From Siniperca chuatsi (Eukaryota > Chordata > Actinopteri > Centrarchiformes > Sinipercidae), in the NCBI RefSeq assembly GCF_020085105.1, contig NC_058051.1, positions 24,369,455 to 24,433,454 on the forward strand: a stretch of DNA of 64,000 bases. Reading direction: 5' to 3'. The position numbers were made by a program, and so were the translations under genes. The notes beneath the pieces are model-generated. The model ran no database searches. It had not been told where the DNA came from and saw only the letters and a list, made by a program, of their open reading frames with translations. Numbering within the stretch: position 1 is the stretch's first letter; the number at the start of each line of letters is the position of its first letter. Positions 1 to 32,882 of this stretch are shown piece by piece.

Positions 1-1226
1 ATGATGTATCCAATTTCTAAAAACAGACTGTTAAGTATCAACATGAGGCTTTAAATATTGTTTGTTTTGTTGTGCCTGCAAAAGTACGAGGATAGCTCTA
101 TTATTAAGATTTCACATAAGAAAACACAACACTAACTTTTAATATAGGAGAAGGGGGCAAATTCATGATAAAAAAAAACAAAATAATGAGCAGGATCTAG
201 TTGCTAATAAAATATCACTGCTGTCCAATCACATAAATCATTCTCTCTCCATGTTCCCATCAGTCAGGTTTCCCTAGCTTTACAATGACACCGTACACCT
301 TAATTTAATGCAGCTTCTCATCCCTGACCCACTGACTATATTAATTACAGCACAGGCTTGTATTTCAGACATCACAGACAGGGCTGTAATTTACAAAAGG
401 GTTCAATAACATATTAGACATCAAACTATAGCATGAGTGAGTGAGAGGGCAAGAGCACAGGACAGAGTAAATTGCATCATTAAAGAGTGCATCTTCACAG
501 ACTTGCATGTTTGACACAGTGCCAAAGGGGCATCCTACATGTATGATGATGAAAGCGCGGAGTGTCTCAGGAGCAGCCAATGGCCTCACATAAACCAGCA
601 TATAAATAATCCATGTGAAATCTGGCAAAGCTTGAGTGGAAATTGACTCGACTTTAATATGCAATTGAGGCTCATGAGTGGAGAAACTGCAAGGCTCTCC
701 ATGCCTTTAATAGTCTACTGAGGTGAATAAAAGAGACAAAAATCAGCTAAAGGGACAAGTCATAGGAATAAAACAACTGGAAGAAACAGAGAGGGACTAT
801 AGACTACAGTATATAAGACTATAGAACAATAAAAGTAAGTGATTTAATTTTAATTTAAGTGATTGCTTTGTCCCTATAAGAAAAGCACCCTGCTCATACA
901 GTACACCACCATGAGTTCAGATAGATTGTTACAGACTAGCTCATGAAAAGCCTTAAAAGTAATCAATGAAACTTTAGGGTCACTTCTAAAAAAAAAAAGA
1001 GGCATCTAGTGAAGTGACATTAAAAAGAGATATGGTCATATGGTCTTGTCTGTTAGTTTTGGTTATCAGACTTGTTGCAGAATTTCAGCACAGTGTAGCC
1101 ATCATAATGCTTTATAATAAAAGCAGGTAAACAGCAGTAGTGAAGGTGAGGAAAGATTATACAAAATGTATTAGCATTCTGCAGAACTGAAGCTCAGGCC
1201 AACTAGGATTGATTTTTGAAACAGGC

Positions 1227-1577
1227 TTAAAGGGGAACTCCAATTTTACACATCAATGTCTGTTTACAGGTCTTCAGAAGTACTACTGCATATGTGGAGA
1301 GAGTTGTATAAAGCCTCCAGAGGGAGCTGTGCAAAGTCTTAAATTGCCTTATGTGATGTTACTTGAGTCAACGTCGGTTGGGGCTGAAGACTACAAGTTT
1401 GAAAATGAAAAGAAATCTGGGGGTGTGGAGTTTGAAAGAAGTGAGCTAACCAGACGTCCGTAACCCGAAGATATCTCTGGTATCCGACATCAATTTTGGT
1501 ACTTTTTAAAAACTGTCCATTGTGAGACCGACAATGTCATAGGAGTGCAAATCTAAGTCAGTGGAGTACTCTTTTAA
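1227..1577. mobile_element. TTAA-flanked MITE
   Basis: A roughly 350-base element lies between two TTAA tetranucleotides (1227-1230 and 1574-1577). Its ends are imperfect inverted repeats: AGGGGAACTCCA on the left and, reversed, AAGAGTACTCCACT on the right. The inner sequence resembles an interspersed fish repeat. The 84-codon open frame inside it (1209-1463) has no protein features and is probably fortuitous. TTAA flanks with short inverted ends fit a piggyBac-type non-autonomous element; the superfamily call is an inference. Confidence 0.5.
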
Positions 1578-4333
1578 TATGTTGAATTAGCAGTTTGGAC
1601 ACAGGTGGGATTTGGTTAAACATTTACTAAAGCCTATAAGTATTTCAGTATTGTTTGAATTTTACTGTAAAAGTGTCTATATTTATTTACATGAAAATGT
1701 CACAGATTATTACTTTAAAATGATTTGATATGCACTCAAAAATTATTGTTTTTTTATACTGATTTCCATCACTTTCTAACCATCATAGTAGACCTAAATC
1801 ATTTTGTTTTACCATTTACACCATTTATTGTATTTTTGAACATGTGCTTTTAAGTCCTTACATGTACAATAGATGCAGAGTTTGACATCTGGTGCAAATA
1901 TGTACTAAAATGCACAGATCAGATTTTCTTGCAGTTGTCACTGTTGCAATGTGATGACACAAAGATGCAAATGACAGCTCACAATTAAAGATTCATCTCA
2001 TTTAACATTTTTAACCTCCTAATGTAAAATTCATACTTTATATATATATAATAATATAAATAATATATATAAATCAGTTATCCCTATGACTGATTTAACA
2101 GAAACAAAATAGCTACAAAAACAATTTGGGCTAATGGTGATTTTACCTTATTCATGACAGACTAATTGCTTATCATGTGAGATCTGATTAATGCTTACAC
2201 AACAATGAATTCAAACTGCCCCACTCCAGGACATTGGCAGGGGCCAATTAGTTGCTGCCTTGAGGCCTCTCTCCACTGCTCATCCTCCCAGACTCTGTGT
2301 TACAGCCGAAACTAAGATTTCCAATCTGAGCCCATCTTCTTTTTCTTTGTTGCTTGGCCAAATACCAACCTCATGAATTAACAAAGAGGTTGTGGTTTTA
2401 TGATGCTTTTGCAGAAGAACAAGAATAATAATACAGAAAAACAAACAATGTAAGTCTGTGTTTTCTCCTCTATTGTTTTGGTTTCAAGGGGGATGAAGGA
2501 ATATCATCTTCAACAGGGAAATCTTCCTACACTGAGCAGAGATCCTAACATTGCTCAGCTGTAAAAGTAAAGGTCCTGTTACATTTAATAATAGAAGAGG
2601 CTGCTGTGTGGAGGGACTGGCTGCCAGAGCTCACAAACCTCTGAGTGCACAGGCTCCCACAGCCAGCATAGTGACAGACACAGAGGCACTCAACTGGAAG
2701 CATAAAGATGAAAGAAGGGAGGGTTGTATGTGGAAAGTAATGGGGTGAGGATGGAAAAGTAAAGGGATGGGAAGATAAAAGGAAAAGGATGAAGAAACAG
2801 GACTGCAAATGTAGCTTGAGAAATCCAGGATGGACGCACTGAAGGATGAAGGGTTGCAAAGATGGGGTGGGTAAAGCTCATTGGCAAAGGAGGGACAGAT
2901 TTTAGAAAACTAAAATCTGTGTAATCATTTCTTTTTAGGGACTGTCCTTATATACACGTTTCATTTAATCAATTGAAGCAAGTTTGTATTACAATATATA
3001 ATAAAAAAATTGTAAATGTATTCATTCCTACTCACTTGTTTTTGGGTAAATTGAGGCTTTCTTGCTTTCATGTCAAATACATTAATACATTTAAAGAGGT
3101 CAGCGGATATGAAAAAAGTTAGTCCTGGTGCAAGCTTATTCACTGAAGGCAGGAAGCCATGAAATAGAATGAAATACCAGTCAGTTCTGCAGATCAACCA
3201 GACGCACCACTAAAGATGGCACGAAGCATTCAATAAACAACATTGCAGGGAAAACACCTCTCCTAGCAGTAGCACTTGTCTTTATGGTGTGGCACTGGCT
3301 ATCAGAGTTTAAAACAGAATTCTGGTATCAGGGAAATTCTAATCTAATACTAAAATTGAACTCCAAGAGATATAGCCTACTATAACACCAAAAAAAGACA
3401 AAATATTAACTAATACATTCTCTCTTTCTGACCTCAGAATGCGATATCACATGAATAAACACCATCGTTCTCAAATACCTCAGACAAATAGTCAGTATTG
3501 TCAGTAAATGAGATGGATCCAATTTCTAACGTCTACTGTTAGAAAACTGGTATGAGATCATTCCTTAAAATTCAAAATCTTCACTTTTCCTCAAGTAGTT
3601 TCATTTCACACAATCTAAAATACTATGTTTCTTGATGCTAATACTGTTATTGTGCTTTTTCAGTAAATAAACTTGTGTCTCATTTTCCAGGCCACCATAG
3701 AACAAAACATCACATAGAGGTGACCTGTATTCTAGCATTTTGGTAGGATTCTCAAATCTACCGAGGGGGGATGTTAAATATACAAACACAGTGAAGATTG
3801 TGTTTCATCTTAAAAAACATACCTAAAGAGAATTTAACACTTGATGCAATATGCAGCCAACAAGCAGTGTGCCAAAAGAGGTATTGATGGACAAAAAGAT
3901 GCAGTCTAGGAGGGTCAAACAACACACATTCAGGGCTTTGCTGAGGAAACAGGAAGTCCTGCAAGTCCCCAATGGAAAATTGAGAGAAAATGTCATTCTG
4001 TCATCAAATGTCACATAAATCTATAAAACCTGAACAGGAATGCTGAGGTGCAATTAATCACTGAATGTCAAATGGAGTCATAGGGTTTTAAAGAAATGCA
4101 ATCCATCCTAAACAGAAGGTATATCCGCAGGAACTGTCATGAAAAATGACATTATGAAATAAAATGTCAATGGAGAAAATGCTATTATGCAATCAAAACA
4201 GACTCTTGAAAAATGGTGTTTTGATATAAAAATATCTATAATGAAATAAAAATGAACTCTAATAAAACTTCAATAAATAAAATGAAATTACATTTAATGT
4301 AACATTTTAAGAGTTACATTAAATCTAATTTGT

Positions 4334-4449
4334 AAAGACCACTATACTCGCTCTTCCAGCTATTTGAATTTAGCTGCAACTATTGTACACACACCACGCC
4401 ACTTAATTCACAACCATTCAATATGAACATTTTGCCAAACACCGAGTTA
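4334..4449. repeat. Direct repeat copy A (pair with 5874-5985)
   Basis: About 115 bases here are nearly identical to 5874-5985 in the same orientation. Shared stretches include CGCTCTTCCAGCT, TTTGAATTTAGCTGCAACTATTG, and a later run ending in CCAAACACCGAGTTA. Just beyond the repeat, copy A continues with GAATGCAGATTACAGT, which matches GAGATGCAGAGTACAGT in copy B after about 50 extra bases there. Copy A therefore looks like copy B with that segment deleted. Confidence 0.8.
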
Positions 4450-4592
4450 TAGAATGCAGATTACAGTACCTCTGCCGTTATCAAATTATTTCATACTTTA
4501 TTTACTGTATTGGTTCTTTTATGTATCTATTTATTGATGAGTGTTATTTCATAATGTCTTAATGTATAATTTCCAGAAAATTATTAACCTAT

Positions 4593-5352
4593 TTAAAAGG
4601 TACAGTTCACCCCAAAATTAAAAATACATATTTTTCCTCTTACCTGTAGTGCTATTTATCCATCTAGAATGTTTTGTTGTGAGTTGCCAAGTTTTGGAGA
4701 TACAAAATTCCTACACATGTAGAAACTATCGGTAGAAAGAAAATAGTTCCTACATGAAACTGCTCACAACAAATCTGTGGATTAGTTTGAGTAAAGGCAG
4801 ACATTTCCACGGCCGATATCTCCGAAACTTGGCAACTCTCACCAAAACAATCTAGATCGATAAATAGCTCTACAGGCAGTAGGTGATGTCATCCCCCTTG
4901 TTAACACCCCCCCAGGTGGCAGAGAGAGTGCAGAGACAGTCTAGTCTGCCTGACTCACTGACCCTTTATCTGACTGAGGTTTGTGCAAGTTAGAGTCCAT
5001 GGCCCTGACCATGGTGCTGAAATATCAGTAGCCTAACTGTAGTGTAATAAATCCATGGCGCTGAAGTAGCAGACCGATTTGTAATTGTCCCTTTTTCTCT
5101 CAGTCCTTCTGTCATTGTCGTCATGGATCTATAAAATTCTCTAAACTATATAAAATAAATATTCAATTCTATACTATATTGTAGCATATATACTCTATAT
5201 AGTACCACCTTCATGATCAAAGTGACAAGTAGCAACTAATCGTTGGGTGCTGCCATTGGGCCATCCCCCTGTTAAAAATTAACAAATCACTGACTGACTA
5301 CAGGTAAGAGGGAAAATATGCATTTTTGATTTTGGGTGAGCTGTTCCTTTAA
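4593..5352. mobile_element. Long-TIR MITE with nested foldback
   Basis: The ends are inverted repeats of about 50 bases: the left arm runs from AAGGTACAGTTCACCCC to TCTTACCTGTAG, and the right arm reversed runs from AGGAACAGCTCACCC to CTCTTACCTGTAG. Both ends abut TTAA (4593-4596, 5349-5352). Inside the left part, 4641-4703 and 4815-4879 form a second inverted pair that includes GAGTTGCCAAGTTTTGGAGATA. Sequence from about 4880 to 5290 looks like later insertion or internal filler. No transposase is visible, so the element is non-autonomous. Confidence 0.7.
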
Positions 5353-5466
5353 GATTTTTCATTAGACATGAGAACTGTTAACCAATATCTCGATGAAAGC
5401 TTTGTCAAGATATGACAAATATGGAGAAACATAAACAGTGAATTGTTGCCCAGCCCTACAATTCAA

Positions 5467-5490
5467 TATATATATATATATATATATATA
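5467..5490. repeat. (TA)n microsatellite
   Basis: About twelve uninterrupted TA units. Confidence 0.9.
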
Positions 5491-5873
5491 GTATTAAAGG
5501 CTAAATGTCTAAAGACAAATCCCAACTTCACAATCGACATGTAATGGTGATATCAGCGGTCAATATGTGAGAGGTCTAATTTTAAAAGGACATTTAAAAA
5601 TGGCGTCTCTGTTGAAACCAAACTTGTGAATCTTACAGTGTGGTACTGGTGCAAAAAAGAGGCACGAAAAGGGGAGTTAACAATGAATAAATCATTTCAG
5701 TGACTTCATGCGTTTATTAGGCTAATAAATTGTCCGCATTCGCAATACAGTAATATGTATTAAGTATACTTTAATCAGCACAAACGTCCGTGTAGCGATA
5801 TTGACCGTTCAGCAACAATGTTAGCATCCACACCAATAATTCCTGCACGGGACAGCGCTATAAACAACTTGAC

Positions 5874-5985
5874 AAAGACCGCTTTAATCGCTCTTCCAGC
5901 TCTTTGAATTTAGCTGCAACTATTGAACACACACCACGCCACTTAATAACCATTCAATATGAACATTTTGCCAAACACCGAGTTA
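5874..5985. repeat. Direct repeat copy B (pair with 4334-4449)
   Basis: This is the partner of copy A, about 1.54 kb away in the same orientation. It ends at a position that reads as an intron start on the minus strand (AAAG|GTAACT at 5988/5986). Copy B is the better-preserved member: it retains the segment between the repeat and GAGATGCAGAGTACAGT that is missing beside copy A. Confidence 0.8.
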
Positions 5986-5986
5986 C

Positions 5987-6095
5987 CTTTGGTGTTGTCT
6001 TCGGGCAGGCGGCTGGAAGTGAATGAGTTTGAGATGCAGAGTACAGTGGGGATGAATGGATGCTACGCTGCCTAGCAACCAAACGACCAATCAAA
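5987..6095 (-). promoter_or_regulatory. Possible leftward promoter and first exon
   Basis: Read on the minus strand, this segment has a CCAAT box (6087-6091), then GGTTGCTAGGCAGC (6067-6080), which resembles an RFX X-box. About 70 bases follow and end at a good splice donor, AAAG|GTAACT, with the last exonic base at 5987. That order is what a short noncoding first exon of a leftward gene would show. No matching downstream coding exon was recognised in 1-5986, so the gene, if real, would be spliced to something outside the window or be decayed. Confidence 0.25.
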
Positions 6096-6364
6096 TAAAT
6101 GGATGACAATTTAACAGAGAAAGCTCTTCATGCACGACCAACTAGATGTATTTAATTAACTAAAGGTTAGCCTCAGTACTAGCCTGTACTAATTCTGTTC
6201 ATAATTCAGTAAACTTCAGGTAACTTGCTTCACTTTAACCTAGTATTACATGAAAATGTTGTGTACAGAGTTTAATAAGAGATCAACACATAATTATTTT
6301 TACTTGTTTATTTGTTGTAATTGTGCGATGGTAGCTCAGTATTGTTCAGCAGAGTGTCTGTCAA

Positions 6365-6508
6365 CAGGGGCGTAGCACAAAATTCTGGACCCATAGACAG
6401 TCTCTATGGGCCCCTCCCCACATCCTCAGCTATTCATTCTAGTGTCTTTGTGGGCCCTCCTCACATGAGGGCCATGTATAAGAGTCCTCCCCCAATACTA
6501 CGCCCCTG
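6365..6508. mobile_element. hAT-type MITE with perfect 8-bp TSD
   Basis: A 144-base element starts CAGGGGCGTAG and ends CTACGCCCCTG, perfect 11-base inverted ends. It is bordered on both sides by the same 8 bases, TCTGTCAA (6357-6364 and 6509-6516). CAGGG-type ends and an 8-bp target duplication are hallmarks of the hAT superfamily. The small open frame across it (6321-6539) is chance. The intact duplication suggests insertion that is not very old. Confidence 0.9.
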
Positions 6509-6766
6509 TCTGTCAATCTTGTACCACATGTTTAACTGAATCACATACTTTCTGTACAGCAGCTAAATCTACAACACCCTCTAGTGAATTAATTGGGGAA
6601 ATGAGTCACTTCGAAGAATAGAAATGCTTTCTTCTTTGGAGGGAGTTGTGCAGCACCTTTGTGGCTAAAAAAGAAACCCTGCTATATGAAAGAAATCCTC
6701 AGGCAATCTCAAGTTTTCACCAGGCCTAATATGAAATCCTAACAGTCACTGAGGAGAGCACAGCTC

Positions 6767-15647
<8,881 letters not shown>

Positions 15648-18600
15648 ACGCCTAAAAACTGCTGCCTCTGCAAGCTGGTAGATGAAAACATCCCCTAGTC
15701 TTCAGTGTAGCCACGCCCCTTCGTTTAAAGGGGAGGGTCGGCAGTCCCTGCAGCCAATCACATAACCATAGCTCTGACTATCTGTGATCATAACAAACAT
15801 CTTTTGGGACAAAATGTAATTTTTAATTTTGTAAGTTTCAAAATGCATTCACGACCTTCCTTTGTACACTGAAGGAGGATATCTTTACACAAATAATTTT
15901 TACTTTAGTTTAGCTGACATTATAAGCAATGGTGAAAAGGGAGTATTCAGATCCTTTACTAAGTAAGTAAAAGTAGCATTACCACAGTGTAAAAATACTC
16001 CATTACAAGTAAAACCCTGCATTGAAAATGTTACTTAAGTAAAAAATATGCAAGTAATGTTAGCAAAGTGTGCTAAAAGTATCAAAAGTAAAAGTCAAAG
16101 TAGAAATTGGTAAGTGTTATATTATTACTTTTGTAGTTGGTCAAGATGGAGCTAATTTTAATCTATTTATTGTTGAATGGATGGATTAATCTACACCAGT
16201 GCCTCATATTTTATGATTAATATTTTATGATGCATATTTTACGTTTTGTGTGCAAAAAATGCTAACTTAAGTAACTAGTAACTAAAGCTGTAAGGTAAAT
16301 GTAGCGGAGTAGAAGTAAGAAGTAGCATAAGATGGAAATACTCAAGTTGAGTAAAAAGTACTTAAGTACAGTACTTGAGTAAATGTACTTAATTACTTTC
16401 CACCCCTGTGTGAAAGAGGACATTAAAGTCTTTTTTAAACTTGTGCTGGTTCCTTTTTATTTTAATGTACAAAGGTAACTAATTACAACTCAAGGGCTCT
16501 GTTGTTATAAAAAAAATAATTCAAACCAACCGATCAGATTTTAAAAACCCTGACACATGAAACGTTATTGATCTGGCTCTATGTAATAGGCCAGAGAAAC
16601 TCTGCTTTAGTGGGGTTTTTGATTTGGGTATCTATCATACCAATATCAGACCACTATTTGATAGCCTGTGTTAGAAATTTAAAAAAAGAAGACATGCTAA
16701 AGCCAATTTGTCAACAAGAAAAATCTTGGATCCCTAGATCACATTTAACACTCTGCTATTAGATTCATAACCTGGAAATCTTATGGTACACAATGGCTTA
16801 GCCTTCTTTCTGTGTAAGAACACATTGATCATTGTTTGCTTATAAAGGTATTCTAAGTAGACTACTGTTTTATTTATCTTACTTCTCATGTGGTGCCTAT
16901 CAGTTCTGCAGGCTGGCTCTAGATACAGGTTCCAACAGTTAAGTACGAGGCATGGAAAGTCTGTTGTACAACATGTTGCTCCATGCTCACGGATACAATC
17001 TACACCAGATTAAGAAATTTCATAGTCTGATGTCTCAAAGTAGTTTTGAGGAACTCAGAATAACTTTATGCTTTTAGTGATACGGTATTAACTTCGTATT
17101 TTGATGCCCTTTGATTCTTTGCTTTTGTTTTACTGTAATTTGACTGTTTTTGCAATTTTGATTAGTTCCAGGACCTGTGTCTTCATCAGATTGGGTTACG
17201 TGTGGTGGAATTTTTAAATTTAACAAATCACAGAGGAACACTTGCACAAGATGAATCATGTCCGGACTGCCCCAGATTGTCTGGCACGTTACTCCAAAAT
17301 GGAAATTCTATTATTAAACTGCTCAGCCGAGTCACCTCTATAAGACTTCAGACGCAACAAAAGTTCATTTAAAATCTAGGAAATTGATTATGCAGCATGC
17401 TTGACAACTGGTTTATGTTTACTTTCTCTCATTTTCCTCCCTACTAGGAAAAAAATTCCATCAGTATGCTATTGTGGAAGTAAACCTTCATTCACTTGTT
17501 TATCACTGGGGTCTTGAGACAGATGGCTATTTACATTGCCATACAGATAAACCCTGAGCTACTCATCCAGGAAGAAGGAAGTATTTGAGAAGCTTTCTTG
17601 AAATTGTCATGTGAATTAAATTTATCAGGTGTTGAAGGGATTAGCCAAATAGTCGCTGGTAGATTGAATCAGATTGTATTGTTAAATAGTCTGTCTGGGA
17701 TTTCATGAGCTATATTCACCTTTTGTTGCCACTCAGACCTCTTGATTAACCCTGCCCACAACCTATTGTTTTAGACTATCCTTGTTGTAACAGTATAAAA
17801 CCTTGCGCCAAACGTCAATTTTCAGAGAATTCTACAGCCCTGTCTTTACTGTGCAGTGAATAAAACATCTGAACCAGCCACAGAATTAGACTTGAAGTCA
17901 TTGTTCTTCCACACTGTGTTACACATGACGAACACTGTGTCTGGACTCAAAAGACCACGATCAATATGCAGTGTTGGCTTGCTTTTATTCTTCATGACAA
18001 ATGTGATTCACAGGTCAATGAAAGGAACTTGCATACACATAAAAAGTTGAGGACCATCAAATGTGTTATGCGGAGTGTGTGCAAGTCATCCTTAGAACAA
18101 TTTACACAGAATGCACACCACATAAATACAGTTAAAATATTATACAACAATGGTAATTAAATTAAACACACATCTTCACAGTGAATTAAATAGATTAAGA
18201 AATCCATTTACAACCTTCAAAGCAATATGACATAATGTTAAAGCATTTTCACTTTTTAGCAGGAGTTCATGAATAGTCAACCAATAACAGTCCAGTCCAA
18301 AAACTCGTATTACCACTTTCAAAACCTCATCGTAACATTCAATCTATAATGTTTTTAATGTATTATGTTATTCATTTTCTGTGTTCATAATCTTAATACA
18401 GTAACATTTCTCACAGTAACACTTCTCTAAAATAAATATACAGCAGATGGTGACCATTAATTTCAGGGGAAGCTAATGTCAAACTATTCATTAGTTCATA
18501 CTGATGAGTTCATACAAGGCATGCTACCTAAAAAGTGAAAATAATTTACCATAATGAGGTATCACTTAGTTCAGTGCTAACACTGCTTAATAGGTTTTCT

Positions 18601-20911
18601 CAAAAGTAAAACATACCTTCAAAAAACATCACAACTACAGTGTTGAATAGTAGCCTCTACTTAGAAAATGTGGTGTAGTCTAAAAACAACAGACAAGATC
18701 AAAACCAAGGCACTAAAAAAATAAAACCATCAGCAGGATGTAGGCTTCTTCTACTAAACCACAGGACAGTTGAGCTTTTTATAAAAAAAAAAAAGAAAAA
18801 AAGATGTCAACATTTCCTTGCATTCGGTTCTCATTTTTCAAAGAGCCGTTTCCAAATCTGGCCTCAAAATTCATGATTGGTCTCATCTGTTCAATTCAAT
18901 TTGAATTTAAACTGCATTCAATGAGACAGGTGTTACAGTGCCAATGATAACGTGCTGCTGTGCTCAAATCACAGCCCTGGCATCAAACTACTCTATAAGC
19001 AACAGATACATGTACATGTTTTTTTTTCTTCTTTGTCTTTTTTTTTTTTTAAATCCAGGCTCCCTGCTTATGGAGCTCCAACTAGCAAAGCAATGTCATG
19101 TTGGAGTTACGTCTCGCTTCGAAATATTTTGTTTTCTAAAATTAATTTATTCTTTGTTTTAAGTCATAATGTGCTACTAGATGTAAAGCACTGTGTAATG
19201 CTTTTAAAATTATGGGACAACATTTTTTATTTTGTTTGTCTACAAGCAGCAACTCTACCAGCAGCCTGCTAGCACTATTAGCATTCCTAACTGAAAACAA
19301 TGAGTGCTATAGCCACAGGAGAAGAAAACTAGCCTGCTGTGGGTAATACTAGTTTATTACAACATGCGTACTTTGGTAGCACACAAAAGCATGGTGACAT
19401 TAAATGATTAAATACAAAACATGAATATTGTTACTTAGCTGTTCAAAGGAGTGAGAAAAAGCAGAAGCTGAATGGGAACTGTTATGACTATGTAATCAAG
19501 AGAAACGAGCGTGGACCAACATGTTACTATTAGGTAAACCAAGCCACTTCAATTCTTGAGTGATGCGAGACAGTGACTTTTAAAACCCACAGCCCAACAA
19601 GCAGGAAAGTACATACTTAGCCAATGGGTTGCTTGCACTTATGCCACTTAGCACCCCCAGATTACTTCCAAAAGCTGCCTATTGTGAGAGATATTAAATG
19701 GCTGTTGCAAAACAGCTGCAGCCAGCTACTGTTAACTGAAAGTGAAGGTACATTTCAAAACACACCCTGATCCTAAAGAACAGCAGGAAATTTACAGGCA
19801 CTGTCCTGACTTAGTCTGCATAGTTTGCAAAGTAAGATGCACATTAAAGATCTCCCAAATAATGTTTCTGATTACTCTGTGTTTGACCTGAGGTGGTGAA
19901 CTTATGGCTGATTTATTTCCATCAATGACATGGCATGTTAACTGACCTCTAGTTAAAGGGTGTGGCTGATAGGCAAAAGCCAAAGAGCCAGACATATCGC
20001 AGGATTAAAAAGGGCAGGGAACTGTACCACCAGTAAAAGAGAGGGACCTCACGATAATAGCAAGCTCTCTACTTGTAGGATAGCAATTCTGTTAGTAAGG
20101 CTGTATTGTTCAATAAAAACAACTACCTGGGAGAGCTATCACAGATGATCTAATGGCTTACCGACACTAAAAGACGCCAGACAGGCCTGACCAGGATGCC
20201 AGACAAAAGGCAAGAGTGTAAAGACATACAGCCTTAAAACAAATCACAGCCTTGATTCAAAATTTGAGGACAGTAAATACTTTACATGAAAAATCTCTTG
20301 TTCTGGAATAAATACTGTCAATGGTTCACCACAACACACAGCCTTGAACAAGACCAGATGGAAGTTGGATCCACTTGGGACAAGACACAATCAATGACTT
20401 CACAGAGGAATGAGCATCATGTCTCTTCAGCCTTTTCCAGGCTGCATGCAGGTTTCTCCGTCCCAAGAAGAAAAAAAACCAAGAGGGTGGGATGAGAGGT
20501 TTTCTTTTTTACATTTTTTTTTTTAAATTTACTTTTTTAAATCCATGGCTCTGGAGGGTAGAGTGTGGAATGTCACGTCATATCTGGGATGGACAGGATG
20601 TCTTGAGTCAGGAAAGGAGAAGGGAGCCTGGGAGTCAACATGAAGACAGGTCCTTATGAAGAAGAGGGGGTTTGGAATAATGGAAGGAGTGTGTCAGCGC
20701 TACAGAGACAGGGTGAGACAGAGACAAAACCCAGATAAGCATTAGTTCTAAACAAAACCTGTACAAAAACACACAATTGTTCCAAATATTAAAGATTGCT
20801 TATTTAATATGTTATAGCATAAAGTATAGCTTATATAATTTTTAGAACATAATGTATACATTATAGATAAAGTGATTTAGTATAGAGCATAAATCTGCTG
20901 GCTACTTTATC
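15648..20911. other. nt5dc2 promoter and spacer to the bicaudal gene 3' end
   Basis: Immediately upstream of the leftward nt5dc2 start are a GC-rich CCACGCCCCTT box (about 15711) and AGCCAATCAC, a CCAAT-like element (about 15751). The rest is AT-rich and repeat-bearing. The portion next to 20912 should contain the 3'UTR of the bicaudal gene; no poly(A) signal could be assigned with confidence. Around 16566-16740 a short open frame contains ISDHYLI, faintly like the end of a LINE endonuclease, but this is too weak to name. No gene was recognised. Confidence 0.6.
15930..16408. repeat. Interspersed repeat, GGAGTATTCAGAT family, copy 2
   Basis: This is the most complete copy in the window. It starts near GGTGAAAAGGGAGTATTCAG, has AAAGTAGCATTACCACAGTG and TACTCCATTACAAGTAAAA, and ends AATTACTTTCCACCCCTG. 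Related to 7093-7505 and to the fragment at 13110-13230. Confidence 0.75.

Positions 20912-32882
<11,971 letters not shown>

Larger units (their letters stand above)
1..6766. other. Gene-poor flank downstream of nt5dc2
   Basis: No exon with recognisable protein similarity was found on either strand in this stretch. The short open frames present have no domain motif and no splice-site support. The region is AT-rich and carries the transposon relics, direct repeats and TA microsatellite listed separately. The part next to 6767 probably contains the nt5dc2 3'UTR, because that gene runs leftward and its stop codon is at 6767, but I could not fix a poly(A) site. Confidence 0.6.

Noticed and set aside
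365-664. 99-codon open frame on the minus strand in the gene-poor flank
   Set aside because: No motif or family resemblance, and no splice sites that would extend it; could be chance.
6321-6539. 72-codon open frame
   Set aside because: It spans the hAT MITE at 6365-6508 and its flanks, so it is repeat-derived.
16566-16762. Short frame with ISDHYLI, like a LINE endonuclease end
   Set aside because: Too short and no other LINE part nearby; resemblance is only a few residues.
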